Source of the DNA: Isoetes taiwanensis
Lineage: Eukaryota; Streptophyta; Lycopodiopsida; Isoetales; Isoetaceae
NCBI GenBank assembly: GCA_021234155.1
Contig: JAJEKV010000239.1
Location: 124,001 to 188,000 of the forward strand
Length of the DNA stretch: 64,000 bases
Reading direction: 5' to 3'
Part shown: in pieces, positions 1 to 11,819 of the stretch
Numbering within the stretch: position 1 is the stretch's first letter
Layout of the letters: every line of letters begins with the position of its first letter
The notes under the pieces: generated by a model
Databases searched by the model: none
Told to the model about the DNA's origin: nothing
The model's input: the letters and a program-made list of their open reading frames with translations, nothing else
Translations under genes and position numbers: made by a program

Positions 1-2024
1 AGATTAATGATAAGAATCAATTCGAAGATACTGAATCCAGATGCATTCCATCATTTCTGAGTCAAGAGAGGAACACTCGTAGGCTGTCAATATCTTTTTT
101 TGGGCCACCGTAATAAGACATTCCTGACCAAGTCAATTTTTGGTCAATATCCCTGACAGAGAGCTTTGTTGTTCGCGAAGAAGTAAGAAAATCTCCTCCT
201 TTCTGAACCTCGCCAATCATCGCCCTCTCTTCCTACACCACTCTGACAAGGGCAGCCTATCTGACCCTCACCAGCTCTCTTGGGCCTCAATCCCTCATGC
301 TACTCAATATCACTCTCCTCAGCCTTCCAGGCAGGCGTTATACGAATATGAGTAGAGTGTTGCAGGTTTTATTCTGTAGTTTCAAGAATCATAAGACAAG
401 CTTATGAATGGCATCAAGAGCCATCTTGATTCCTCTGATGCATTAAAACAAGAATTTTAGGATGTCCACGCTCAGAAAACCATTCTTGAGGACCAACTCC
501 AATAGAAACATGGCAATCTTTTGGCCACCCGTGAGGATTTAAGTAAGGAATAGGAGGTTAAATCTTGAGGCCCTTCACGCTCCTCTCCAGGCTCTAGAGA
601 CCCTCATAGCCCAACTCAGGAGTAGACTCTTGCGGATGTCTTGACACTCTACAGGGATCTTAAAGACGAATTTCATGCTCAACAATATGCTATAACTCAG
701 TTCCAACTTCGCATCCCTTGACTACTGCCCGAATCCAGGCCAAGTCCTTGAAAGCTCAATTGCAAAATTCTGTGAAAATCATAGATGACACGAGAATTGC
801 TACTCTTCAGCTCCAGGTCTCCTCTATGGGTGCTTCCCCCTTCTCGTGCTACTCATGCGCATAGGAAGATCAAAGAACTCAAATGCATTGCTTCGTGCCC
901 TGCTAAATTTTCAGTTATTGCCATTTGAAGATCCTAAATTCTTTATACTCTGCACTGTTCAACCAATAGCCTATGTCTTGCATGATTTTTATCTTGCCCA
1001 CTCTCAAGACAAATTCGTTGATGGCCCTACTTCTGCATTCACTGAAAATACATCAGTAGTTTTCATCAGTAGTTGATGGCTAAGCTCTATTCACATCTAG
1101 CCCTTTGGACTCAGGAAGCTTTTCAAAATGCTCAGAAACATTTGCATGAAGATTATGGGATTGGCTATGCACAGTTATTTTTGCAACACATTGGCACCTT
1201 CAATATCCTCTGATCATATCTTGAAAATCAGGTGATTCCAATTGATTAAGAACCCTCTTCCCTAGACACTTTGATGCCACCTCATTGGTAGACTTTGCAA
1301 ACAATTGGATCTAGCCCTTATTGCGGACTTCCAGGCCCAATCTCAGAAAGATCGAATGCATCCACCACCTTATGATAGCCCTTATGCTTCTCTTGGTGCA
1401 TCTCCATGCCATGAGTATATGACCACGAACTGGCGCTCTTCCTTCGGGACACGCACCTTGGCTGCTCATGCTGAATGGACGCCTTACCACGGATCTCCGT
1501 TGGGATTCCGCTTCATTGGCCGACATGCTGGGTAGAGTACCGACACATTGGATAATACTATTAATTGGATTTATCTCCCCAATGACAGGATCTGGAAGGC
1601 TCTTGCTTGCCGGATTGACACAATTCTTGACCAAAGCTGCCACTTCTCCGGATCCTTCTGTCCATCGTCAAGCTGGATTTTGTACTGCTCTGCACTGCAT
1701 TCTCATAAGTTCCTTGAATAGAGGTGACCTATTCTCCACTGCAATCCAAATGCTAATGTTAGTGCTTTTGGCCTTGAAACATTTCTTCTTACGGAATGCC
1801 AATTTGTCCCAACCACTGCTCATCAATCTTTAGAAGAAATGGTTCAAACTGGGTTCCTTATTGATGCCACGCTATTGGACAGGCCACACCTAATGCTCTT
1901 CAACAATGCTAGTAGCTGATTGCTAGTTATCATGGACCTTACAGCCACCAAGATGATGCAGATGAATTTGAGAATTTCCCTCCCGCAAAAACCGTGCCAC
2001 TTTTTCTTTCTTCTAAGTGTTCTT
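1..2024 (+). pseudogene. Decayed retroelement internal region, possibly gag-like
   Basis: The plus strand carries many short broken reading frames and no long intact one. Roughly 440-720 reads, across stops, as a charged, Gln/Glu/Lys-rich helical stretch like the coiled coil of a gag protein. The stretch directly abuts a polypurine tract and an LTR-like sequence, which is the main reason for the call. No reverse transcriptase, RNase H or integrase motif was seen, so this could be a non-autonomous (gag-only or LARD-like) element or a pol-deleted copy. The 5' end lies outside the window. Confidence 0.35.
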
Positions 2025-2490
2025 TGGTAGGAGGGAGTGTTAGGCCCATGTCCAAAGGCACATGACTATTTCTAAGGTACACAAAGGCAAGAGCGAAGAA
2101 GAGACCACGTGAATCCACGACATCGGCAACGATGCGTGAACCTTGGAGCATGAGTCTCATGCAGCACAAATCATGACAGTCATGACTTCAGATATTATGG
2201 CAGATTTTCTTCCGCTGTTAGTAGAGATTTTAGGATTGGCTAACCAAGATCTGAGACAACAGTCTTTTGCTATTTCGGGCCCAAGGCCATTGTACTATAT
2301 ATATATATCAGAAGCTTAGATAAGTCTTGGTATTTTTCTAGTTGTCTCATCTCAGTGTTCTGGAGATCTCATGTATTTTTCTTGATCATTTCAAGAAAAT
2401 ATTGTTTCTCTTGTTCTTCCTCCTATTTGTATGTTCTTAGTTCCTAGTTTCACTTTTCAGCAAATCCCACATGACACTCTATTACTTAGG
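2025..2490 (+). mobile_element. Polypurine tract and 3' LTR-like sequence
   Basis: A purine run (GGTAGGAGGGAG, 2025-2037) is followed at 2038 by TGTTAGG, the usual PPT/LTR junction of plant LTR retrotransposons. A (TA)n TATA-like stretch lies at 2296-2309, followed by a pyrimidine-rich transcribed-looking stretch, as in U3-R-U5. The right end is not defined: no matching 5' LTR lies in the window and no clear CA-terminated end with a target duplication was found, so the end coordinate is approximate. Confidence 0.5.
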
Positions 2491-3479
2491 ATTTGTCTGT
2501 TAGACGCAAAAGCCCCTCACGGAGGATCATCTTGTAGGCTTATCCTGAACCCGGAACCCAAACAGTATGGCATTCATCCTCAATGGCTCCCATTTGAGAG
2601 CAGTTACAAAGCTTGTCCTATCATGGATCCCCAGTCCATCCATCTGCCCATCTCAGTTTGGAGACGATGTGCAATTGTGTGAATTGAGGCAATGAGTTTG
2701 CACGTCCCGTTACAATGTGAGGTTTATATGGCATTGATAGTGTGCTGTCTTGACTTGTTCAAGAGTGCTGGCATCCCAGAGCTTGCTCAAAAATCAAGTA
2801 TCAAAGTATTGCCTCAAGCTATAGTGAGATCACTCTGTTTGCATCAGTATGCACTTGTGTTCTTGCTCATCTGACCAGCCATTGAGCTCGCTTTTCCTTC
2901 CAGTAGGCCTTGAGGTGCTGCAGCCCCATTTCCACAGTATAAGCCAAGTTAGGGAGACAAGCATCATCCATATTGATCGCCTTTTGAAAGACAATGTGAT
3001 GATCAAGGGCCACTCTCTGAAGAGGCAAGAAACATGCTCCTGCAACAGGATATGGTATGAGACCGCGGACTTGACCTCTAGCGCCCATGCTAAGAAGGCT
3101 TTTTGCACCTGCTCCAAGTCATTCCAGGTAGCTAGGTATACCACCAGGCCCCGGTTTGACCCCATAAGCGGGCTCCATTAAGATCCTAAACGAGATCGAT
3201 TGATGGGCCCAATTATACCCATGCTCTGTGATTGTTATTCTTGCATTGCATATAGTCTTGGCTGTTACAGAATGGATGGAAGTGTTCGAGTACATAGTAG
3301 AAGGAAACTCCACTCCCAATTATTAAGTAGATGGGTGTCACTTCCACATTTTGCCCCGGTAGTTGAGAGGAGGTAAATGGCGAATGAAGAGAATGTAGAA
3401 ATGGATAGAGGCTAAAAGACAAAGGCATGCTAGATGTAGCTTTATTGGATATCTTGAATTATTGTCCATCTTTGAAGTT
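2491..3479. other. No recognisable feature
   Basis: Short frames on both strands overlap and shadow each other. None shows a recognisable domain or splice structure. Probably old repeat-derived DNA. Confidence 0.4.
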
Positions 3480-3600
3480 AAGAATAGAATATATTTTTAA
3501 CGTCCACGAAGACCAAGAGGTCATGGGACCTTTACAATAGGCTAGTACAACCATTACTAAGCCTCGAAAGGTTTTCAAGGGAAAAACCTTTGCATTAATG
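3480..3600 (-). repeat. Retroelement 3' tail with TTCTA-rich end (copy 1)
   Basis: The reverse complement matches 51441-51600. Both contain an AAGGTTTTTCC-like start, a GTAATGGTTGTACTAGCC stretch, a CTCTTGGTCTT-GTGGAC stretch, and end in a run of TTCTA repeats. A shorter relative of the end lies at 17690-17752. A conserved 3' end finishing in a simple repeat is typical of LINE or SINE 3' tails. The family was not identified. Confidence 0.5.
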
Positions 3601-5490
3601 ACGATACTAGATAACTAGAAAAAAATAAATAGACGACGATGACTACTGAGGGCTCTTTCATTAAATAATTACCGATTTTTATTTTCAACATGTTCATAAA
3701 TCTACTATTATTTCTTCCAACAATAAAAAAAGCGATGCATCCGTTTTTTGTGATTCTTGAAGGGTTAACCATGGGGGAGATGGGTTGATAGAATAATGCA
3801 ATTGGATACGTTAATAGAACAATACAGTTTGGAAGTCTCACACAATGTTATGTGGCATGAAGATATGTTTGCTGGCTTGGCGACACATTGGATTTGCAGT
3901 AGGTTCAATGGTGTTTGTGAGGTTGTGGAATTTGTGAAGCAAAGCCCTTTTCTTCGAAAGGGGTAACTCACCCCACTAGTTCACCCACCTGCAAATTACC
4001 TCTAAGTGCTAAAGATTCCATAGCTGGGGCTCTTACTCTATAGATGCAACATGGCAAATGTGGCTTCTCCGAGAATGAACAGGGCTATGGCAGTTAGGCT
4101 ATAGCAGATAACCATGGCTAGGGTAGTGGCCATGACATTAGTGAGTGGCATTGAATGTCCTCAGCACGAGCTGTGGTAAATTGAATCACAAAAGTGGATT
4201 CAAAAGGAGCATGTATTGCTAGAGCAGCAGCGGCCACAGCCATGAGACATGCACTGGTCCGTAAAGGAAAAAACTTCCTTCGCATGTTTCTTCTATTATC
4301 AAATAATGCAAATCAATGATATGATTGCAACAATTCGTAGAGTTGAAAGGGTTCATCTCTAAATTAGGAACGCGAGACTTAGAAAGAAATAAACAAAAAA
4401 CAAGAGATTATAGATTTGATTTTCAGACTGGTCCTTTTCAAGATGATTTTCAAAGGGATTTTTGAAGGCAACCCTTATGCAACATCAGATTAATTAACCA
4501 AAATACTCAGGCATTCAATCCATAGACCATTTCGACCTCTAGATCTAATTCATACATCACATAAGAAGTGTTCCCATTGTCATCTTCTTCTCACTAATAA
4601 AGCTTCCTTCCAACCTCTCTTTTCCCCCCCGACCCACCAACCCCACCCCCCAAGAACACGCCCATCCCAACCTCACCTTCTTCCCCATGCCTGCTCTACT
4701 GCTAGTTATCTTATTTTTGTATAGTTTAGATTCATCATCCATGATGGGATGGCCCTGGTGCCTTTGTATGTTGTTGTTATTATTGTTTTTGGTCTTTTAT
4801 TATGATGATTTACGCTTTGTGCTGATTTTGTGTGTCTAAGAATGATGGCTCTTGTGTCAATTAGTAATGTTGTGTTGGCCCATGTGCCAGGGCCCCATGC
4901 CAAGCAACGGGGAAAGATTTGAAGTTGTAGTAGATTTGTGCCCTAAGTATTGGGCCCTGTACTGAAGATTTGATGGTCGTTGTGCCTAGAAAAGGGCCCT
5001 CGTGCCCAATAGATGTTGGTTTGGTGGTTCTTGAAGCTTATAGATCGAGGTCAACTGGCATGCGCTTAGCCTCATGATGATAGTGGCACATGCACCAAGT
5101 TGGCTCAGGGATGGATTGGACCTATAAGCATGAGGCGCCTCATGAAGTTGGGTTCTGGTTAGAATGTTTGGATGTTTCACTCTTGATATTGATGAGCTCT
5201 TGGTCTCTTGGGGCCGTGGCTTTTGAGAACAATAGAGTTGGAGGTCAAAAATATTCGTTATAACCTTATAGTCAATTTTTACATGTTTGTATTGTGGTGC
5301 TTGAATATTTTTGTACACCCAAAAAGGTTGGTGGGCATGAGTTACAAATATGTTGTACATTTTTTTATTTTTTATTTAGAAGTAAAAAGGAGGGCTCCTA
5401 TGGCTTTCATCCATTCAAAAAATGAAAGACCTAATGACCTCAACTCTAAATTCTCTGACCCGGGGCAAAAATTTTAAATATCAATGTCTA
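3601..5490. other. Intergenic, nothing recognised
   Basis: AT-rich sequence with short frames and homopolymer runs, including a C-rich tract around 4625-4660. No domain, RNA gene or terminal-repeat structure could be supported. Confidence 0.4.
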
Positions 5491-5850
5491 GTAATTGTTG
5501 CAAAATACGCTGGCGTATTTTTTTGAAAAGGATCCATTCGCACCCGTACTTGTATGTCGCATTATTTTTAAAAAAATACTCCTGACTTTTTTTTTTAAAA
5601 TACTACTTGTTTTTCACAGAACAATAAACTTGCACTTAGCAGGAATTGAACCTGGGCCTCCTAGATAGCAAACTAACATGCTAACCAACTTCCTCTACAT
5701 CAGTTTTATGTTTTATTTTATTGTTTTATTCTATTTAAACACTGTTTTTTTATTTTAAAAAAATACTCCAAACGTACGTAAAGTACGTATGGCTGAAAAA
5801 AATGTATTTTTTAAAAAATACGTACGGTACGGTACGCGTACGAGACAACA
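5491..5850. repeat. A/T-homopolymer and GTACG-rich repeat, MITE-like
   Basis: Contains several poly-A/T runs and, near each end, palindromic GTACGTA/GTACCG-type clusters and TACGC-like words in opposite orientation (around 5507-5520 and 5770-5850). A tRNA-like sequence lies inside. The look is that of a decayed foldback or composite SINE/MITE. Ends and target duplications were not resolved. Confidence 0.3.
5637..5699 (-). repeat. tRNA-derived sequence (SINE head or tRNA pseudogene)
   Basis: On the minus strand there is an A-box-like TTGGTTAGCATG and, about 35 bases on, a B-box GGTTCAATTCC, the spacing of an internal pol III promoter in a tRNA. The acceptor and T stems do not pair well enough for a functional tRNA, so a tRNA-derived SINE or pseudogene is more likely. 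Confidence 0.5.
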
Positions 5851-6261
5851 CTGATGTCTAGGCTTTAACGTATCGACACAAGGGTTGTCATGAAAATCAA
5901 TATCCCTACCAATATCTAGATATAGGCTGCAAGAGGATGTAAGGGTACAATGCCACGACTTAAAGGCATCAAGAATGGACAAGAGATTGAGAGCAAGAGA
6001 CCAATGCAGCATTGTTGTTTGGTCGCATTGTTTTTTGTTGAGTGCCACTAGGCTCTAGAATTGAAATCCATGTGCTATTCATATTTACAAAATTGGGGCA
6101 AAGCAAAAATAAGTGGGGAAAAAAAAACCTTCAATTAAAAATGGGTTGATAATCATCTAGACACATAAGCCAGTCCATTAGGGAAGATGGGCTTGGACAA
6201 GAAGGGATGGAAACATATGAACTTGCAAATTGGAACAGAAGGATTAGTACAATTGCTAGTG

Positions 6262-6445
6262 CCCTCCAGGGCATGGTCTAGTGGTAGAACCTTAAGGTCA
6301 TGGGTTCGCTATTGTACTCATGATGCAGCTCTTAGCATAAGGTATCGCTGCTAGGTAGTGGATTGGCTTCCATCTCCGTACGATAGATAGAATGTGATGT
6401 AGCTTGACGTCCTTCAATAAGAAAAAACTCCTCTCTTTAAACTAC
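6262..6445 (+). mobile_element. tRNA-derived SINE
   Basis: A tRNA-like head has an A-box-like TGGTCTAGTGG (about 6274) followed by a B-box-like GGTTCG (about 6303). A tRNA-unrelated body and an A-rich tail (AAGAAAAAAC around 6420) follow. This head-body-tail order is that of a plant SINE. A partial second body and tail lie at about 6590-6665, so the element looks partly duplicated. The pol III boxes are closer together than in a normal tRNA, so the head is probably degenerate. Confidence 0.55.
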
Positions 6446-6690
6446 TAATGAGGTAATCTTTATATCGCGGCTAGGTAATAGGTTGGCTTACCAATGAGGT
6501 AATATTTATATCACGGCTAGGTATTGGATTATCTTACTAATGAGGTAATTTTTATATCGCGGCTAGGTAATGGATTGGCTTCCATGTGATACGTAGAATG
6601 TGATGTAGCTATTATACTCATGATGTATTGGTAAATAGCTCGACATCCTTCAATTAAGAAAACATCTTTTCTCTTATACTACTAATTGTC
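6446..6690 (+). repeat. Tandem array derived from SINE body and tail
   Basis: The word AATGAGGTAAT is followed by TTTATATC, CGGCTAGGTA and a TTGG-rich stretch. It recurs three times in about 130 bases (from about 6449, 6491 and 6539). A second copy of the SINE body and A-rich tail follows. A weaker relative (AATGAGGTAGATAATCTTTAT) occurs near 6914. Confidence 0.6.
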
Positions 6691-7325
6691 CAAAATTATG
6701 CACGAATCTATTGATATGAATTGGTTGGGAATTCTGCCCACCGCAGTTACATGTTTATATAGCTACGAAGAGACACAGACACCTAAGCTAATAGACATGA
6801 CTCTGTACAGAGAGACACAACTTTTGGAATAGTCACCCCCTTTGGGCCACGTCATTGATCTGCCTACATCAGCAAGATCGCCACATGTGCATATCAGGGA
6901 CATATTCTAAACACTAATGAGGTAGATAATCTTTATTTCATTGCTTTTAAGCCTTTTATTTCTTGCTGTCAATCCGAACTGCCTTTTGAACGTTAGTCAG
7001 ATACATACGTTGCTTAGAAAACATCATTAGGAATTCACACCTTTATGTACTAGTTCAGGTTTCTTCCAATGTCAATGTGAGCAGGGTTGTAGAGTTTTGT
7101 TGGTGTTGTGTGTGCCTAGAATACAAGTTGATTTCCAGTTGAGTGGACGTAAGAAATGCTCATAGGTACCTATTCTTGGCCTTTAAAAAAGACGTTGCAC
7201 AAATTCACAAAGGTATGAATCACGATTTTATTGACCTATAGAATAAAATGAGCATTAATAAAATTCTATGCCAGATTAATTTGCTACAAAAATGGCGGAG
7301 CTCTCAGAACAGACATAGCCGCAAG
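6691..7325. other. 5' flank of the TMEM97-like gene
   Basis: No separate gene was seen. This stretch must include the promoter and 5' UTR of the downstream gene, but no TATA box or other element stands out clearly. An upstream in-frame ATG lies at 7248. Confidence 0.35.
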
Positions 7326-8467
7326 ATGCAGGGGATAGATGCACTGCTTGTTGCATTTTTTGTAGTGAACATCCCGGTGGTTTTGTTGATAGAGTCTCAG
7401 GTCTTGTTGCCTGCTTCGATCTACCCTGCATTTCTTCGAAATGTGGTGGAATGGTATTCTGTCAGATCCGGCGATTTCCTCCTCATCAACAAGCCTTCTT
7501 ATTTTCGTGGCCTTGTGCTAGCTGAAATATGTTTTCAGTTGCCTCTTTTGATTGCCAATGCATATGCTTTCTATCATGGTATTACTTTTTTCTTCTTCCT
7601 TTACGTATTCCTAGGTTTTTCAAGTTTGATGCTTTGCTTTTCGTCCCTATTTTGATCCCTTAGCATAGTTCACTAGACTGGAAAATTTTTTCGAATTCAT
7701 TTCTTGAGCAGGCAAAAGCTGGGGTCGAATGACGGGGATTATATACGGCGTGCATACTGCCACCACAATGGTATGATTTTTCTCTTCATTATATTCATAA
7801 AAAAGGTTTCCACTATAAGGGACATTTTTGTGATGGCTGCTTCAGAATTAATCTTCTAGGCATTATCCAACTGATCCTACAGTATGGCAGAGGGAACATG
7901 CAGGGTAATAATATGTTAATAAGGGAACATGGGGAGGATGCAAGAGCACAGGGTTGCCTTGTATTCCAACCCCTGTAAAAAAAAAAAACAAAAGAACATA
8001 TCGGAATTTCTCCTATCATAAATACTAGTTCCTTCTTTTGCACTAAATCCATATCTGCAAAGCAGAAAATTTGTTCATATGCTACTCTCCCCATTGTACT
8101 TTTTCTGAGTGAGGATAATTTTAAGCAGGAAGCTGCAGCTCTTAAGGCATTTAGGCCTGCACATACTAGCTTCTTCCCACCAACAAAATGGAACTCCACC
8201 AGTGTCCAAGACTGCAAAAATACCAATTAGATGTCTTCATTTATTTACTACTTACAATTGTGCTCATCTGTATCGATTGATCCAAGATATCATGGTTATG
8301 GTGGTATGCAGGTTCCCATTCTTTATGATATTATAGATAGTGGTGTCGCATCAAGATCAACACTGCTGATGACATATGTTCCATATTTAATTTTTCCGCT
8401 ACTTGTTATTGCACGGGTGCTTCCCAGAGAGCATCCGTTTAAGAAAGAAGGCAGTAAAACTGACTGA
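7326..8467 (+). CDS. TMEM97 / sigma-2 receptor homologue (EXPERA family), 3 exons
   Basis: Three exons join in frame: 7326-7578, 7712-7770 and 8312-8467, with GT..AG introns of 133 and 541 bp, giving about 155 residues. Family hallmarks are visible. A first membrane segment is followed by an ESQVLLP-like stretch and a proline/tyrosine-rich 'YPAFLRNVVEWY' region. 'ICFQLPLL' and 'YAFYHGKSWGR' follow, then a 'IIYGVHTATTMVPIL' helix and a last 'YVPYLIFPLLVI' helix with a lysine-rich C-terminus (HPFKKEG) like an ER-retention tail. Animal TMEM97 is an ER/lysosomal four-helix protein linked to sterol handling (family knowledge). I chose the ATG at 7326 because the first helix follows it at once. An in-frame ATG at 7248 would add 26 polar residues. 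No stop, frameshift or bad splice site was seen, so this is the best candidate for an intact gene here. Confidence 0.85.
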
Positions 8468-9499
8468 AGAATGAATAACAAGAACTTCTTCTATGGTCAA
8501 AGTAAGCTTCATCTTAGTCTACTTCTTGGTGATGTTTCTCCACAAATGTGTTGCTTTAATGGGCATGCTAAAAAAGACAAGCTGCTGTCACACAATTGAT
8601 TTGTGTTGGATGTAGGAATTCAAGAAGTAATTGTTGTTTCAAATTTGCTTGATGTTGCTCCACACTGTGCTCGAAGATATGTCCTTTTTTTGTCTATAAT
8701 GTGGATCTTTTGGATATATGTGCTGGAAAATTAGATGAAATGGGCTGGAGGGCTTGTTTTCTCCGATGTCTCTATTATTTTCTTAAGTTGGATTTGTAGC
8801 TAAGGTGGAGATAATAGTTCATGGGGAAACTAAACCTGTATGTGAATTGCATGTATATACAATTCCTAGTTCTGCTGTTGTGGGAAGTCTCAGCTTTAAT
8901 GTTTGCAGCCACCAAGTCAAAATAGGCCTTTTGGCTTAGATATCCAATTTAACATGTTGCCATTACATGCATCGGAATAAAAGGACATATGACAGCACAA
9001 AAGCCAACTAAGATGAAGGTTGCAGATGCTCTAAGTCATTATTATAATCTTACTATAATTTCAACTAATGTGAACCAAAGTACATCCAATGAACAAACAA
9101 AAGGTTAGGAACTTCGCATAAATTACCCATCTTAGCAATTAAGCAATAGGCCTTGTATCATATCACACAAACTGCCATGAGTGCCAGAAAGGCTAAAGCA
9201 TTTTGGGGTTTTGAAAAGTTTATATCAGCATTGTCACAAACATATTCCCAAAATGGATCAACGATTAAGAACATAGCACAAACTGCCATCAAAAGTCTAA
9301 TACACTTCGAGTGCTTGAAAAGCATATATCAACATTGTCACAGACATATTCCTAGAATAGCATTCTCCAGTTCGTTAAAACGATAAACACATATTCTCTC
9401 TTAAATAATGCCATAAAGTTTTCTTTGGGAAATGGGAAGGGCAGGGGCCCTAAGGTCAACAGGTATAAATAAATTATTAAATTGATATTATAGGATTTT
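8468..9499. other. 3' flank of TMEM97-like gene, no other gene seen
   Basis: Contains the 3' UTR of the gene just upstream. Around 9165-9385 there is a short duplication (CACAAACTGCCATnA ... AGCATATATCA-CATTGTCACA-CATATTCC). Nothing coding is recognisable. Confidence 0.4.
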
Positions 9500-9796
9500 T
9501 TTTGTTTTGAAACCACTCATGGCTTTGTCTTCCTTCCTTCCTTCCATACGACTTTAAAAATTTTCACAAAAAAATACACATTCTTATTTCAAGTCATAAA
9601 TTCATTTGCATCAAAACAATTAGATGTCATAATATTAGGGCAACTCAATACACTTAGCATCAAGATTTTAAATTTTAGCTATATCTATAACTACATCTAC
9701 TCTAACTACATCTATAACTTCATCATTCCTTCCAATACATTCGTACTTATGCCCGGCATCTTATATTATGTTATATTAAAGGTATTGTTCTATAAT
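9500..9796. repeat. Duplicated block A, left part (paralogue of 37564-37844 plus 38187-38222)
   Basis: Near-identical to block B from the TTTGTTTTGAAACCACTC word through a run of ATCTATAACTACATC repeats to GTATTGTTCTATAAT. Block A has an unbroken CTTATATTATG where block B carries a 342-bp MITE, so this copy is the empty site for that MITE. Block A also lacks about 20 bp (a GCCGGGCA duplication) present in B. Confidence 0.85.
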
Positions 9797-10655
9797 CTAT
9801 CTTTATTGTTTTTTTTTAATCATTGGATCCAAGTATAGTTCCATTAATATGCCAAATCAAGGGCTGTGCAATTTCCACATCAGACCCATGTATAAGCTTG
9901 CGCACCCCATACAGCTATTATACGTATATACATACATGGTATACTTCAATCTATACACATAAAAAATGCACGAACACCATTGCATTCACAAAAGACACAC
10001 AAGAACAAATAAGAACAGGAAGAGTGAAGAACAGAATAGAACTTGAAGTGAACAAAGAACAGATGAGAACTTGAAGTGAACAAAGAACTTAAACTGAACA
10101 AATAAGAACAAAGAAGAGTGAAGAATGATAAGAACAAAGACTGCAATTTCAGTGAGTAAATTTTACATGCTTGAACAACAAAAAATCAGCAAAGCAGGTC
10201 CCCAAATTTGGCCAATAAGAACTGCAACATCGGAGACACTCCTGGCTTATCTCCACCCAAACAGGATCCTGGCATAGCTGGAGTAGCCATAGCTGGAGTA
10301 GCCATAGCTAGAAACCCAAGCTGGAGTAGCTATATTTTGGAGTAGCCATAGATGGAACCCAAGCTTTATGCGTAAATCGACCTCCGTGAGCCTCCCTGTT
10401 TTACCGACTTGACTTAGCCCTCTAGATGAAACACAGTTGAACAAGGCTGGATCTTCCCTCACAAAGCTGAAGAAGGCCGGATCTCCTGCGCCTGCATCGC
10501 CTCATCCCTTGCACCTGCATCGCCCACCATGCTCCACCGCCCACCATGCTCGGACTGCCGCCACGAATTTATAACATTACCCAAAGGTCCAAAAAATTAC
10601 AACAAAACCCTAAGCCCTATTTTCCGCTAAACTATTCACAAAATCATAGTGAAAG
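9797..10655. repeat. Block-A-specific sequence with two minisatellites
   Basis: Absent from the matching point of block B, so it is either an insertion in A or a deletion in B. It holds an AGAACAAAGAACTTGAAGTGAAC-type purine-rich minisatellite (about 9990-10140) and four degenerate copies of CATAGCTGGAGTAGC (about 10271-10350). No coding frame is convincing. Confidence 0.5.
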
Positions 10656-10744
10656 GGCGCAAGGGCTTGATGAGCATATTAGGACAAGTGCTTGAGCCCA
10701 CATAATGCTGCACGAGGGAACATTTTCCCTCGTAATACGTCAAG
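10656..10744. repeat. Duplicated block A, second part, ending at an insertion site
   Basis: Matches 38235-38322 (GGCGCAAGGGCTTGATGAGC ... CCTCGTAATAC-TCAAG). Homology stops at TCAAG (10740-10744) and resumes after another TCAAG at 14189. This marks the left edge of the 3.4-kb insertion. Confidence 0.8.
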
Positions 10745-11819
10745 GAAAGTGGGTGTGTATTCTTGTTTTTTAACCAATGAATGGCTGCCACGTGGAAACC
10801 ATTCTATCCCAGAATGACAAATGGGTTTGCCATTCTGAGATGACCTTTAACAGCCGGTTACAAAGTAAATTATACAGTCTCTAAAACCTGTTAAATTTAC
10901 ACAGTAAAATTTATACACATAAAACACATACAAAGCGATTTACACGGTAAAATCCAAAGGACATTTACACAAGAAATTTATCTGATCTTTAAAGCCTGTT
11001 ACAAAACTGTATTCTTCTGTTATGAAATTGTGTTCATCAACTATTAAGCTGCACTGATTACACTTTGCACTTATGACATTTGCCATAAATTGCATAAACT
11101 GCGCTGATTACACTTTGCAAGCAGGCTGATGAATTAGCAGCCCAGCCAACCAACAAAAATCGCTAACAACAAATGCAGCCAAGCCAAGCAACCAAGAAAA
11201 TTTGCCAAAGAACAAAGTCTCCCAATTGTATTGCCTCGTACACGCAATATGAAAAATTAGAACATACCATTATGATCAAATGAATGTAAATACTAAATCA
11301 GATATTACCATATCAATTATTTCTTGGATTGATATTGATAGTAAAAGAACAATTGTTGTAAACAATTTTACTACGTTTTTCTGCCTCCACGCACATCTTC
11401 TCCAACACATCAGCATCAGGCCAAGTCGTTTCATTTATTAGTTTATCGTGAGGATCACCCATTTGACTATCTCCCTCTTCCATCACTCGCTTACCTTCAC
11501 AAACATTACCTACTAAAATTAAACAACAAAATCACTACTCATACCATATCATAAACTCAACTACTAAATTAAACTAACAAATTGTACCTATTTTACAAGA
11601 GCGGTTATGCCAACGCCAACACTTGGAACAAGTACTCACACAAACGGCTACTTTGATCGTGGGGGGATTTTGTACTAAGGAAAACGAAAAGTTAGTAAGT
11701 GTAGCATACAAAATAATACAATATACCAAAGCTTACCTGTTCTCACATTGGTAATAGCATTTATAAGCTTTGGACGAAAGCAAATCCACAACCGGTAGGA
11801 TTAATGGCGAGGATTTTGT

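Noticed and set aside
1311-1643. Overlapping 110-codon minus and 121-codon plus frames near 1.3-1.8 kb
   Set aside because: They shadow each other in moderately GC-richer retroelement DNA, and neither has a recognisable domain or start context.
5637-5699. Functional tRNA gene
   Set aside because: Boxes are present, but stems pair poorly and the surrounding sequence is repeat-like.
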